Shown: in pieces, positions 17,336-26,604 of the stretch | Layout: each line of letters starts with the position of its first letter | Numbering within the stretch: the first letter of the stretch is position 1 | Origin: FW021-bin31 sp964558275 | GTDB lineage: Bacteria; Bacteroidota; Bacteroidia; Chitinophagales; Chitinophagaceae | Direction of reading: 5' to 3' | Length of the DNA stretch: 26,723 nucleotides | NCBI GenBank assembly: GCA_964558275.1 | Contig: CAZLDH010000020.1 | Location: 1-26,723, forward strand | Notes under the pieces: model-generated | The model's database searches: none | What the model saw: the letters and a program-made list of their open reading frames with translations, nothing else | Told to the model about the DNA's origin: nothing | Translations under genes and position numbers: made by a program

Positions 17336-17342
17336 TGTAATC
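17336..17342 (+). promoter_or_regulatory. Possible operator half-site TGTAATC
   Basis: TGTAATC repeats the left half of both operator candidates, 71 bases from the first and 104 bases from the second. The right half does not match, so this may be a weak auxiliary site or chance in AT-rich sequence. Confidence 0.2.
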
Positions 17343-17438
17343 ATTGATATCAGGGGAAGTTATTATGTTTTATTAAAATGAGATGGCATAAATTATTATT
17401 CTTTTAATGTTAAAGTAAAGTTAATTGTATGTCATTTT

Positions 17439-17454
17439 ATGTAATCGGTTTCAT
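17439..17454. promoter_or_regulatory. Candidate LacI operator upstream of susC
   Basis: ATGTAATCGGTTTCAT is an imperfect palindrome centred on CG: its halves read ATGTAATCG and, on the other strand, ATGAAACCG. It shares nine bases, ATGTAATCG, with the site at the lacI start. It covers the likely -33 box of the susC promoter, the expected place for a repressor. Confidence 0.5.
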
Positions 17455-17479
17455 TATTAATAATTAAATACTATATTTA
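17449..17479 (+). promoter_or_regulatory. Candidate promoter of the susC operon
   Basis: TTTC at 17449-17452 and TATATTTA at 17472-17479 (followed by C) are separated by 19 bases. Each box differs by one base from the TTTG / TAnnTTTG consensus. Transcription would start near 17485, leaving a leader of about 80 bases. The -33 box lies inside the operator candidate. Confidence 0.4.
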
Positions 17480-17566
17480 CATCATATTTCAGGACAAAAG
17501 AGTGTAAGAAGTCGTATTATATCTTTTTGAAATGATCCTTATTATTTATTTAAAAATCTATCCTTT

Positions 17567-20500
17567 ATGAAACAAGGATTTTTACTCGCATTTATTTTAG
17601 GTCTATTTTTAATATTTTACACGGTTCCTAGCTTTGCTTTTTCTCTTAGCTATGTAAAGGTATTTCATGCATACCCTAACAAAGAGGTAAGTGGCATTAT
17701 TACGGATTCTTCCGGTTCCCCTCTTCCGGGGGTTACTGTTTATGTCAAAAATGACAAAAGCATAGGGACAACTACAGATGTTAACGGTCGTTATATTATT
17801 AGTGTACCTGAAGATGCTACGCTTATTTATACAATGATAGGCTTTCAACAGCAAGAAATTAATGTAAGTGGCAAGAATAGAATTAATGTTCAATTATTGC
17901 CTAGTACTACAGCCTTAGGGGAGACTGTAATTGTTGCTTTTGGTAAACAGAAGAAAGAGGATGTGGTGGGAGCCGTTACTTCCATAAATCCGGAGGAACT
18001 AAAAGTGCCTTCCAGTAACTTAACAACTGCTCTTGCCGGTCGGATTTCCGGAATGATTGCTTATCAAAGAAGTGGTGAACCCGGTCAGAATAATGCTGAT
18101 TTTTTCATTAGAGGGGTGACTACTTTCGGTTATAAGAAAAGTCCACTGATTTTGATTGATGGAGTAGAAAGCTCTAGTGATGACTTGGCTCGTCTGCGAA
18201 CAGATAATATTGAAAATTTTTCTATTTTAAAAGATGCCACAGCAACAGCTTTATATGGTAGTAGAGCAGCCAATGGAGTTATTCTTATAAAAACAAAAGA
18301 AGGAAGAGAAGGGAAAGCAACGATAAGTGTACGATTAGAAAATTCTATTTCTATGCCAACTCGAGAGGTGGAGTTCGCAGATCCTATAACTTATATGAGG
18401 TTAGCGAACGAAGCGGTTTTGACAAGAAATCCGCTTGGCGTTTTACCATACACTGATAGAAAGATTGATAATACTATTGCAGGTGTTAATCCTTATATGT
18501 ATCCAACAACAAATTGGAAGGATGCGTTGATTAAAGATTACACCATGAATCAACGAGCAAATTTGAATGTTTCCGGTGGTGGACAAGTGGCTCAATACTA
18601 CCTTGCCGGATCAGTGAGTAAGGATAATGGTATTTTAAAGGTGGATAATCAAAATGACTTCAACAGCAATATAAAATTAGTTATTTACACTTTACGTGCT
18701 AATGTTAATGTGAATTTAACGCCTACAACAGAAGTTGCAGTTAAATTGAGTGGTACTTTTGATGACTACACCGGACCGGTTAGGGGTGGAGCTGATATTT
18801 ATCGAAGGATTATGCGTACGGATCCGGTACGTTTCCCTGCTTATTATCCTAAGGATGCCGACCATCGTTATGTAAAGCATATCATGTTTGGTAATTATGA
18901 TGATGGGAGCGGCACTTTTTTTCTTAATCCTTATGCAGAGCTTATGAAGGGATATAGAAACTATTCTCGTTCTGTTATGAATGCACAATTTCGTGTTAAT
19001 CAGAATTTAGATTTTTTGACGAAAGGGCTTAGTTTGGATATGATGGTAAATACACAACGATATGCTTTTTTTGACGTAACTCGAGCTTATAATCCATTTT
19101 GGTATCAAGCAACCTCTTATGATAGGGTAACAAATCAGTATAAGTTATTATTGTTAAATGAGGATGATGGAACAGAATTTTTAAATTATAACCCGGGGAG
19201 TAAAATAAATCGATCTAAATTTTATTTCCAATCTACTTTAAATTATAATCGTATTTTAAATGATAAACATCAGCTAAATGGGTTACTTGTATTTTTAGTA
19301 CAAAACCGTTTAACAGGGAATGCATCTGATCTGCAATCCTCTTTACCCTTTAGAAACGTTGGCTTGGCCGGACGTGCAACCTATTCTTACGATAACCGCT
19401 ATTATGCAGAGTTTGATTTTGGGTATAACGCCTCTGAAAGGTTTTATAGGAAATATCGTTGGGGCTTTTTCCCATCATTTGGTATTGCTTGGAATATATC
19501 TAACGAATCTTTTTGGGATGGCTTAAAATCGTCAATTAATAACTTAAAACTTAGAGCTACTTATGGATTAACCGGTAACGATGCTATTGGTAGTGCACAA
19601 GACCGATTTTTATATTTATCTAAGGTAAATATGAGTAATGATAGCAAAGGTGCAGTATTTGGTACCGATAATCGGTATAGCCGCCCCGGTATATCTGTTG
19701 ATCGATATTCCAATACAAGTATAACTTGGGAGAAAGCAACTAAAACCAATTTGGGTATAGATATGGAACTCTTTCATCATTGGGATTTTACCGCAGATGT
19801 TTATAAACAAATCCGTAGTAATATTTTGATGAGGCGTGCTGCTACCCCCGCAGAATTGGGCTTGTCTGCTCAGCCACAAGCAAATATTGGAAAAGCAGAA
19901 GGAAGAGGAATTGACTTGGCTTTGGATTATAACCAAACCTTCCCCAATACACTATGGATTCAAGGTAGAGCGAATTTTACTTTTGCCCAAAGTGAATTTT
20001 TGGTTTATGAAGAGTATGATTATAAAGATGCTCCCTGGAAATCTCATATAGGAAATTCTGTTAATCAGCAATGGGGCTATTTGGCAGAGCGATTATTTGT
20101 TGATGACGCTGAAGCTGCTAAATCTCCGCAGCAAAATTTTGGGGATTATGGAGGGGGAGATATAAAATATAAAGATGTTAATGGCGATGGACAGATAACT
20201 ACCTTAGATCAGGTTCCCCTTGGATATCCTACTACGCCGGAGATTGTCTATGGTTTTGGTTTTTCTATCGGATATAAAGGATTTGATTTATCAGCTTTCT
20301 TTCAAGGACTGGGTAGAGAATCTTTTTGGATAAACGCTCAGGCAACTGCTCCTTTTATGTCGTTCTATTATAATAATGAGAGTTTGCCCGGTAAACCTCG
20401 GAATCAGCTATTGAAAGCCTATGCAGAAAGTCATTGGTCAGAAGATAATCAGGATTTATATGCCCTATGGCCGCGGCTGAGTACTACTTCTGTTGGAAAT

Positions 20501-20755
20501 GATAATAATTCACAACGAAGTACTTGGTTTATGCGGAATGGCGCTTTTTTAAGGATGAAACAATTGGAGATTGGTTATTCACTTCCAAAAAGTTTGACCC
20601 AAAAATGGTATATGAAAAATCTAAGAATTTATGTGAGCGGAACTAATTTATTATGCTGGAGTCAATTTGATTTATGGGATGTAGAAATGGGTGGAAACGG
20701 ATTGGGGTATCCTATACAAAAGGTATATAATATTGGACTTAAAATGAACTTCTAA
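17567..20755 (+). CDS. susC: SusC/RagA-family TonB-dependent outer-membrane transporter
   Basis: SusC proteins are 22-stranded TonB-dependent barrels that import oligosaccharides captured with SusD. This 1062-aa copy has a signal peptide (about 1-24), a carboxypeptidase-regulatory-like beta domain (about 41-112, VSGIITDSSGSPLPGVTVYV), and a TonB box (ETVIVAFG, 119-126). The plug (about 130-245) carries the SusC signature LKDATATALYGSRAANG (221-237). A barrel follows to the C-terminal YNIGLKMNF, ending in Phe. There is no extra STN domain, so it is not built to signal to an anti-sigma factor, which agrees with control by the LacI protein. It is first in a five-gene operon; susD starts one base after its stop. 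The glycan is not known; the downstream sulfatase suggests a sulfated one. Confidence 0.97.
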   Translation: MKQGFLLAFILGLFLIFYTVPSFAFSLSYVKVFHAYPNKEVSGIITDSSGSPLPGVTVYVKNDKSIGTTTDVNGRYIISVPEDATLIYTMIGFQQQEINVSGKNRINVQLLPSTTALGETVIVAFGKQKKEDVVGAVTSINPEELKVPSSNLTTALAGRISGMIAYQRSGEPGQNNADFFIRGVTTFGYKKSPLILIDGVESSSDDLARLRTDNIENFSILKDATATALYGSRAANGVILIKTKEGREGKATISVRLENSISMPTREVEFADPITYMRLANEAVLTRNPLGVLPYTDRKIDNTIAGVNPYMYPTTNWKDALIKDYTMNQRANLNVSGGGQVAQYYLAGSVSKDNGILKVDNQNDFNSNIKLVIYTLRANVNVNLTPTTEVAVKLSGTFDDYTGPVRGGADIYRRIMRTDPVRFPAYYPKDADHRYVKHIMFGNYDDGSGTFFLNPYAELMKGYRNYSRSVMNAQFRVNQNLDFLTKGLSLDMMVNTQRYAFFDVTRAYNPFWYQATSYDRVTNQYKLLLLNEDDGTEFLNYNPGSKINRSKFYFQSTLNYNRILNDKHQLNGLLVFLVQNRLTGNASDLQSSLPFRNVGLAGRATYSYDNRYYAEFDFGYNASERFYRKYRWGFFPSFGIAWNISNESFWDGLKSSINNLKLRATYGLTGNDAIGSAQDRFLYLSKVNMSNDSKGAVFGTDNRYSRPGISVDRYSNTSITWEKATKTNLGIDMELFHHWDFTADVYKQIRSNILMRRAATPAELGLSAQPQANIGKAEGRGIDLALDYNQTFPNTLWIQGRANFTFAQSEFLVYEEYDYKDAPWKSHIGNSVNQQWGYLAERLFVDDAEAAKSPQQNFGDYGGGDIKYKDVNGDGQITTLDQVPLGYPTTPEIVYGFGFSIGYKGFDLSAFFQGLGRESFWINAQATAPFMSFYYNNESLPGKPRNQLLKAYAESHWSEDNQDLYALWPRLSTTSVGNDNNSQRSTWFMRNGAFLRMKQLEIGYSLPKSLTQKWYMKNLRIYVSGTNLLCWSQFDLWDVEMGGNGLGYPIQKVYNIGLKMNF

Positions 20756-20756
20756 A

Positions 20757-22676
20757 ATGAAACTAATGAAAAAGTATAGTATTAAATTATTGGTATGCAT
20801 AATGTTATTGACTTCTGTTTCATGTAATAAATACTTGGATATTGTTCCGGATGATGTAGCAACTATTGATAATGCATTTGCCCTTCGGAATCAAGCAGAA
20901 AAATTTCTTTTTACTTGTTATTCCTATATGCCGAGCCAAGCAAGTTTGAGCCAAAATCCAGCCTTGTTAGGTGGTGATGAATTATGGTTGGTGCCTACGA
21001 GTGATAATATACCTTGGAAAATAGCACGAGGGAACCAACGGATTGTAAATCCTTATAGTAATTATTGGCAGGGAGAGCAGGGAGGTAAAGATTTGTACGA
21101 AGGAATTCGTCAATGCAATATACTCATAAACAATATCCAACGAGTACCTGATATGATGCAGGCGGAGAAAGATAGATGGATTGCAGAAGCAAAATTTTTG
21201 AAAGCTTATTATCATTTTTGGTTAGTGAGAATGTATGGTCCTATCGTATTAATGAAAAAGAATATTCCGGTAGCAGCAGATGAAGATGATGTTAGATTAC
21301 CACAGTCTCCGGTTGATTCGTGCTTTAATTATATTGTTCAATTGTTAGATGAAGCTGCACCGGATTTGCCGGACAGAATTTCTAATGAAGTTTCGGAGTT
21401 AGGAAGAGTAACCAAGGCTATTGATTTATCTCTTAAAGCGTTGGTTTTAGTAACCGCTGCAAGCCCTTTATATAATGGAAACCAAGATTATACCGGATTT
21501 AAAAATTCTAAAGGGCAACCCTTATTTAATATAACCTTTAAAGAAGAAAAGTGGGTAAGAGCGAAAGAAGCATGTAAAGAAGCCGTAGATTTTTGTGAAT
21601 CCGTTGGATACCATTTGTATTATTATAATCCAACACTTACGCAGTATGATTTATCCGATACCACATTAACCAAAATGAGTATTCGAAATGCCGTGGCAGA
21701 AAAATGGAATTCGGGGATTATTTGGGGAAATACAAATAGCATGGCAACACAAGGGGGAATACAAGGAAGCGCTACTCCGAGAGGGCTTGACCCAACCAAG
21801 TTAAATAACAGAGGCACCAGAGGAAGTTTAGCTCCTCCACTGAAAATAGCAGAAATGTTTTATACTAATCATGGTGTACCACTAAAAGAAGATAAAACTT
21901 GGAATTACGCAGAAAGATTCAATTTGAAAGTGGCTGGAGAAGCTGAGAAATTTAACTTAAAACAGGGATATACTACTGCACAATTAAATTTTAACAGAGA
22001 ACCCAGATATTATGCTGATCTCGGATTTGATGGTGGAATTTGGTATGGACAAGGGGTATATAATGACAAGAGTAGTGACCTATTATATGTTGCTGCAAAA
22101 AGCGGTCAAGCAGCTTCTAAGATAGTCGAATCAGCTTATTCTACGACCGGATATTGGCCTAAAAAACTAGTGAACTTTCAAAACATTATTGGTAGTGGAA
22201 ATACTTATACGGTGGAAAATTATCCATGGCCGGTGATTCGTTTGGCAGGGCTTTATCTGTTATATGCAGAAGCGCTAAACGAAGTTGATGGTCCCGGAGC
22301 GGAGACCTTTAAATATATTGATACAGTACGTGCAAGGGCAGGAATTCCTTCTGTTGAAAAGGCCTGGTCATCATATTCTTCAAATCCAGATAAATATCAG
22401 TCAAAGGATGGTCTCAGGGATATAATTCATCGAGAAAGGCTCATTGAATTATCCTTTGAGGGGAAACGATTTTGGGATTTAAGACGTTGGAAAAAAGCCA
22501 TGGCTGAACTAAATAAACCGATTACCGGTTGGGATATTAATCAGGCAACTGCTGAAGGATATTATAGAGAAAGAACTATTTTTAATCAGACTTTTTCTAC
22601 CAAACAATATTTATGGCCATTAAATGAAAATGTCTTGTTGGCCAATGATAAATTAAAACAGAATCCTGGTTGGTAG
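20757..22676 (+). CDS. susD: SusD/RagB-family glycan-binding lipoprotein
   Basis: SusD proteins are surface lipoproteins that sit as a lid on the SusC barrel and bind the glycan. This 639-aa protein has a lipoprotein signal ending SVSC (Cys23), then the family start NKYLDIVPDDVAT. TPR-like helices follow (WIAEAKFLKAYYHFWLVRMYG), as do the usual C-terminal motifs (RHERLIEL-like IIHRERLIELSFEGKRFWDLRRW, and LWPLNENVLLANDKLKQNPGW). The ATG at 20757 follows the susC stop by one base; an ATG at 20766 gives a shorter, equally good signal peptide. It is longer than the 500-600 aa common in the family, with inserts about 320-470. Ligand specificity cannot be predicted. Confidence 0.96.
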   Translation: MKLMKKYSIKLLVCIMLLTSVSCNKYLDIVPDDVATIDNAFALRNQAEKFLFTCYSYMPSQASLSQNPALLGGDELWLVPTSDNIPWKIARGNQRIVNPYSNYWQGEQGGKDLYEGIRQCNILINNIQRVPDMMQAEKDRWIAEAKFLKAYYHFWLVRMYGPIVLMKKNIPVAADEDDVRLPQSPVDSCFNYIVQLLDEAAPDLPDRISNEVSELGRVTKAIDLSLKALVLVTAASPLYNGNQDYTGFKNSKGQPLFNITFKEEKWVRAKEACKEAVDFCESVGYHLYYYNPTLTQYDLSDTTLTKMSIRNAVAEKWNSGIIWGNTNSMATQGGIQGSATPRGLDPTKLNNRGTRGSLAPPLKIAEMFYTNHGVPLKEDKTWNYAERFNLKVAGEAEKFNLKQGYTTAQLNFNREPRYYADLGFDGGIWYGQGVYNDKSSDLLYVAAKSGQAASKIVESAYSTTGYWPKKLVNFQNIIGSGNTYTVENYPWPVIRLAGLYLLYAEALNEVDGPGAETFKYIDTVRARAGIPSVEKAWSSYSSNPDKYQSKDGLRDIIHRERLIELSFEGKRFWDLRRWKKAMAELNKPITGWDINQATAEGYYRERTIFNQTFSTKQYLWPLNENVLLANDKLKQNPGW

Positions 22677-22704
22677 AAGTAGAAGAAAAATAAAAAGATT
22701 CAAG

Positions 22705-23874
22705 ATGAAGAAATATTTATTTTATATTGTTATAGTTTTTCTATTTTTTAGTTGTCAGAAAGTAGAAAGATCCACCCCTGTTAATGCTCAAGATTCGGCT
22801 CCGGGAGAAGTAAGTAATATACAGGTGAAAAATATTCCCGGAGGAGCTACACTCTCCTATGCGCTGCCTGAAAGCAAGAGCTTGTTATATGTGCTTGCGG
22901 AATATTCTATTAGAAAGGGGGTTGTATTAAATAAAAAGTCTTCCTATTATAACAATAGTTTGACTATTAAAGGGTTTCCTAAAACAAACACATATAATGT
23001 TAAATTGTATGCAGTTTCCAGAGGAGGAAAGAAATCGAATCCGGTTAGTGTAGAAATAAATCCATTAACACCTCCGGTTATATCTATCTTTCAATCACTT
23101 CGTATGCGACCAACCTTTGGTGGCGTAAACGTACAGTTTGAAAATGAAACTGAAGCTAAAGTGAAACTAACTGTTTTGACACCTGACTCTCTCAGCGATT
23201 TAACCACTGCAGATATTTTTTATACCAGTTGGGAATCAGGTGATTTTTCTGTGAGAGGCTATGATTCTATACCAAGACGTTTTGGCGTTTTTGTTAGAGA
23301 CAGGTGGAACAACTATTCAGATACTGTTTTCGCTGAGATAACACCATATTTTGAAAAGAAATTGGATAAATCAAAATTTTCGGCTGTTCAGTTAGACAAT
23401 GATACCTATAAACCTCATAACGGATTTTTAGGCGAGACAGCACTATGGGACGGCTTAGAAACGGTTCAGGCAAGCGCTTTTCAAACGGAAATCGGAACAC
23501 CAATTCCACAGTGGTTTACAATTAATTTGGGAAAAAAAGTGGTATTAAGTCGCTTTAAAATGTTTCATAAAATGAATGGGGGAGCTTATAGAGCCGGAGA
23601 TCCTAAACATTTTGAAATTTGGGGTACCAATAATCCTACTCAGAATGGAAGCTGGGCCAATTGGCATCTTTTGGGGTCTTTTGTGAATAATCCACCCTCT
23701 GGTGAAGTACCTGCTACAGAAGAAGATAAAGAATATGCTTCAACAGTAGGGACTGATTATGAATTTCCTGTTGGAAATGATGCTTACCAGTATATACGTT
23801 TTAAAACCATTGATAATTGGGGTAATGTATCATTTATTTATATTGGTGAACTTACCTTCTGGGGAAGCGAATAA
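22705..23874 (+). CDS. DUF4959-DUF5126-DUF5000 (discoidin-like) lipoprotein in SusE/F position
   Basis: The 389-aa protein has a short lipoprotein signal (FLFFSC, Cys17). It is then organised like a known three-part family of Bacteroidota glycan loci. The first part is a fibronectin-like DUF4959 region (about 30-118: PGEVSNIQVKNIPGGATLSYALP). The second is a DUF5126 region (about 120-225: FGGVNVQFENETEAKVKLTV and FGVFVRDRWNNYSDTV). The third is a C-terminal DUF5000/F5-8 type C-like beta-sandwich (about 245-389: LWDG, PQWFTINLGKKVVLSRFKM, FEIWGTNNP, YIRFKTIDNWG and IGELTFWG). These proteins are surface glycan-binding components, though few have been tested. It lies 28 bases after susD. Domain names are recalled from pattern, not from a search. 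Confidence 0.82.
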   Translation: MKKYLFYIVIVFLFFSCQKVERSTPVNAQDSAPGEVSNIQVKNIPGGATLSYALPESKSLLYVLAEYSIRKGVVLNKKSSYYNNSLTIKGFPKTNTYNVKLYAVSRGGKKSNPVSVEINPLTPPVISIFQSLRMRPTFGGVNVQFENETEAKVKLTVLTPDSLSDLTTADIFYTSWESGDFSVRGYDSIPRRFGVFVRDRWNNYSDTVFAEITPYFEKKLDKSKFSAVQLDNDTYKPHNGFLGETALWDGLETVQASAFQTEIGTPIPQWFTINLGKKVVLSRFKMFHKMNGGAYRAGDPKHFEIWGTNNPTQNGSWANWHLLGSFVNNPPSGEVPATEEDKEYASTVGTDYEFPVGNDAYQYIRFKTIDNWGNVSFIYIGELTFWGSE

Positions 23875-23901
23875 TCATTAGCAGAGCTTAAAATCAAAGT
23901 C

Positions 23902-25062
23902 ATGTACAAGAAAAATAATATGATTAACGTAGCTACAATAAGTTTTTTGAATATTCTTATGGCTATGGGAATATTTGCACTGGGTTCATGCAGTAAGATG
24001 GATGATACTTATCACAAGTTTTGGGATGAAGGAGAACATATTTATCCCGCATCTGCTGATAGTTTAAAATCTTTTTCAGGAAAAGACAGGGTAAAACTTC
24101 AATGGTTAATTGTTGGAGACCCTACCATAAGAAAAGCAGTTATTTATTGGAATAACCGTGCAGACTCTATGGTTGTACCTATCAATAAAGATAATGCGGC
24201 AGGAATAGACACCATGAATGTTTTTATAGATAATCTCTCTGAAGGAACTTATTCTTTTGAAGTATTTACTTTTGATCAATATGGGAATCGCTCTGTAGAA
24301 GCTAATACGACTGGAAAAGTATATGGTGATTCGTATGCCAACTCTTTGTTAACCCGAATTGTCGAAAATAATTCTTATTTGAATAATATTTTAAATATTC
24401 AATGGGGAGCGCCGGCAGATGCATCTTCTTTAGGAGCAGAAATAGAATATACCGATACGGATGGAAATAAAACAACACTTCTTGTTGATCCTGATGCGGA
24501 AACAACAACGATAAATGATTTTGGATTTTCTTATTCTAAATATTTTAAATATCGTACCTTGTTTTTACCGGATAGTACGGCTATAGATACTTTTTATACG
24601 GATTATGATTCTGTCCGTGTACTGGGGCCTCGAACAAGGGTGAGTGATAAAACGGCATGGACAGTTACGGTTTCAAGTTATGATAATAGGAACGGTAGGA
24701 CAGACAGGCTTCCGGAAAAACTTATCGATGGAAATACCTCAACTGCCTGGGTGAATCTGGTGGGTTCTACTAGTTTTCCACATACTGCAACTATTGATAT
24801 GGGGACGATAGAAACGGATATTTTTGGTCTCTCTATTTATTTGGTTAGCCGTAATGAAAGTCCAAGATCTATGAATGTATCCGTTAGTGAAAATGGGACT
24901 GACTGGCAACCTTTGGGATTAATGGATATTAAGAATGAAGAGGGATGGCAATATTTTGACTTTAGCGCGCCTTTGACCTTTCGTTATTTAAAAATGGTTT
25001 TTGAAGATTCTTATGGTTCTAGCAATATTGTGCTTTACGAGGCTAGTGTATTTACAAGGTAA
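23902..25062 (+). CDS. DUF4998 plus F5/8 type C (discoidin) lipoprotein
   Basis: The 386-aa protein has a lipoprotein signal (ALGSC, Cys30; an ATG at 23920 would give a shorter signal). After Cys30 comes the DUF4998 pattern (about 33-235: MDDTYHKFWDEGEHIYPASA, RVKLQWLIVGDPTIRKAVIY, SYSFEVFTFDQYGN-like GTYSFEVFTFDQYGNRS). A C-terminal discoidin/F5-8 type C domain follows (about 248-386: WTVTVSSYD, LIDGNTSTAWVN, ATIDMGTIETDIFGLSIYLV, FRYLKMVFEDSYGSSNIVLYE). Discoidin domains commonly bind sugars. With the preceding gene it makes two successive lipoproteins with similar C-terminal folds but unrelated N-terminal parts, so they probably bind different parts of the same glycan. It lies 27 bases after its neighbour and 6 bases before the sulfatase. 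Confidence 0.84.
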   Translation: MYKKNNMINVATISFLNILMAMGIFALGSCSKMDDTYHKFWDEGEHIYPASADSLKSFSGKDRVKLQWLIVGDPTIRKAVIYWNNRADSMVVPINKDNAAGIDTMNVFIDNLSEGTYSFEVFTFDQYGNRSVEANTTGKVYGDSYANSLLTRIVENNSYLNNILNIQWGAPADASSLGAEIEYTDTDGNKTTLLVDPDAETTTINDFGFSYSKYFKYRTLFLPDSTAIDTFYTDYDSVRVLGPRTRVSDKTAWTVTVSSYDNRNGRTDRLPEKLIDGNTSTAWVNLVGSTSFPHTATIDMGTIETDIFGLSIYLVSRNESPRSMNVSVSENGTDWQPLGLMDIKNEEGWQYFDFSAPLTFRYLKMVFEDSYGSSNIVLYEASVFTR

Positions 25063-25068
25063 AACTAG

Positions 25069-26604
25069 ATGTTTAAAAGTGGTTTTATGAAGCGAAATTG
25101 TTTTTTAAGAAAGAGTTGCAAAATAATTTTTATTGTAATTATTGGTTTGTTATTAATAGGAAAACAGCAGGCGAAATCTCAAAATACCAGACCTAATGTC
25201 CTCTTTATCATGGTGGATGACCTGCGTCCTGATCTCCATTGTTATGGAAGCAATATTTTTGGAGACAATAAAATTATAAAATCTCCAAATATTGATCAAT
25301 TAGCATCTCAAAGTGTGCTATTTAAAAATCAGTATGCTGTAGTACCTACCTGCGGTGCCAGCAGGGCAGCCATTCTTACAGGATACCTTCCTAGAAGCCG
25401 TGCTGCATTATCCAACAATGCCTGCGTTACTTTTATCTCCAATAAAGCTAAGCCCGGAGATACCAAAACTTTTATAGCTAATTTAAAACAACATGGATAT
25501 TACACCGTAGGGATAGGTAAAATAAGTCACTATCCTGATGGTCATGTTTATTCCTATCCTGATTCTGAAAGTAATAAGTTAGAATTACCATACAGTTGGG
25601 ATGAAATGTTGTTTAATTCCGGACAATGGGGAACTGGGTGGAATGCTTTTTTTGCTTACGCCCATGGCAGGAATCGTACGGATATGCACAAAGTGGCAAA
25701 ACCTTATGAAAAAGCAGATGTGGGCGATGATGGATATCCCGATAGGTTGACGGCAGATTTGGCAGTTAAAACCATGAAACGATTGGCTCAAAAGGAACAA
25801 CCCTTTTTTCTTGCAGTGGGATTCTTTAAACCTCATTTGCCTTTTAATGCGCCTAAAAAATATTGGGATTTATATGATGAATCTAAGATTAGAACCACGC
25901 CTTCCCCCAATATACCCAAGCATGTAAATAAAGCCAGCTTGAACAACAGTGCTGAATTTAATCAATATAAATTAAGCGATGAACATCCTAAATTAGATAA
26001 TCCTGTTTCGGATAAATATGCTAGAAAATTAAGACATGCTTATTATGCAGCCGTAAGTTATTCAGATGCCCAAATTGGTAAAGTATTAGACGAGTTAAAA
26101 AGATTGGGATTAGAGAAAAATACGATTGTTATACTTTGGAGTGATCATGGATGGCATTTGGGAGATGATCGGGTTTGGGGAAAACATACGCTGTTTGAAT
26201 ATGCAACAAGAAGTGTGTTAATGATAAAGACACCGAAGATGAAAAGGGGGAGAAAATGTAACAAAATAGTTAGTTCGATAGATGTCTATCCTACCTTAAT
26301 GCAGCTATGCAAAGTGCCTATGCCGCACAAAACAGATGGGGTTAGCTTGTTACCGCTTTTGGAAAACCCAAAGGACAAAACATGGGAAAATGGAGCATTT
26401 AGTTATTTTAAACATGGAATTTCTTTAAGAACAAAAAGATACAGGTTGACCAAATATTTTAGAAAACAACAACCGGTTATTGAATTGTATGATCACAAAA
26501 AAGATCCTTATGAGAATGTGAATATTGCAGCTTCGCATCCGAAATTGGTAAAAAAACTAATGAAAAAATGGCAAAAAGGAAATACAGGGTTGTATGGGGA
26601 ATAA
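25069..26604 (+). CDS. Type I sulfatase, iduronate-2-sulfatase-like
   Basis: The enzyme hydrolyses a sulfate ester from a glycan, probably in the periplasm (signal sequence about 1-38, hydrophobic core FIVIIGLLLIG). The 511-aa protein has the type I sulfatase set: metal ligands Asp50-Asp51 (IMVDDLRPDL), the formylglycine site C95-G-A-S-R99, Lys151 (GIGK), His255 (FKPHLPF), Asp359-His360 (LWSDHGWHLGD), and Lys372-His373 (WGKHTLFE). The overall pattern (RPNVLFIMVDDLRPDLHCYG, WGKHTLFE) is that of the iduronate-2-sulfatase-like S1_7 subgroup; this does not prove iduronate as substrate. The active site is CxAxR, not the more common CxPxR. A second possible start is ATG at 25087. It is the last gene seen of the susC operon and the only glycan-modifying enzyme of the operon in the window. 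Confidence 0.93.
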   Translation: MFKSGFMKRNCFLRKSCKIIFIVIIGLLLIGKQQAKSQNTRPNVLFIMVDDLRPDLHCYGSNIFGDNKIIKSPNIDQLASQSVLFKNQYAVVPTCGASRAAILTGYLPRSRAALSNNACVTFISNKAKPGDTKTFIANLKQHGYYTVGIGKISHYPDGHVYSYPDSESNKLELPYSWDEMLFNSGQWGTGWNAFFAYAHGRNRTDMHKVAKPYEKADVGDDGYPDRLTADLAVKTMKRLAQKEQPFFLAVGFFKPHLPFNAPKKYWDLYDESKIRTTPSPNIPKHVNKASLNNSAEFNQYKLSDEHPKLDNPVSDKYARKLRHAYYAAVSYSDAQIGKVLDELKRLGLEKNTIVILWSDHGWHLGDDRVWGKHTLFEYATRSVLMIKTPKMKRGRKCNKIVSSIDVYPTLMQLCKVPMPHKTDGVSLLPLLENPKDKTWENGAFSYFKHGISLRTKRYRLTKYFRKQQPVIELYDHKKDPYENVNIAASHPKLVKKLMKKWQKGNTGLYGE

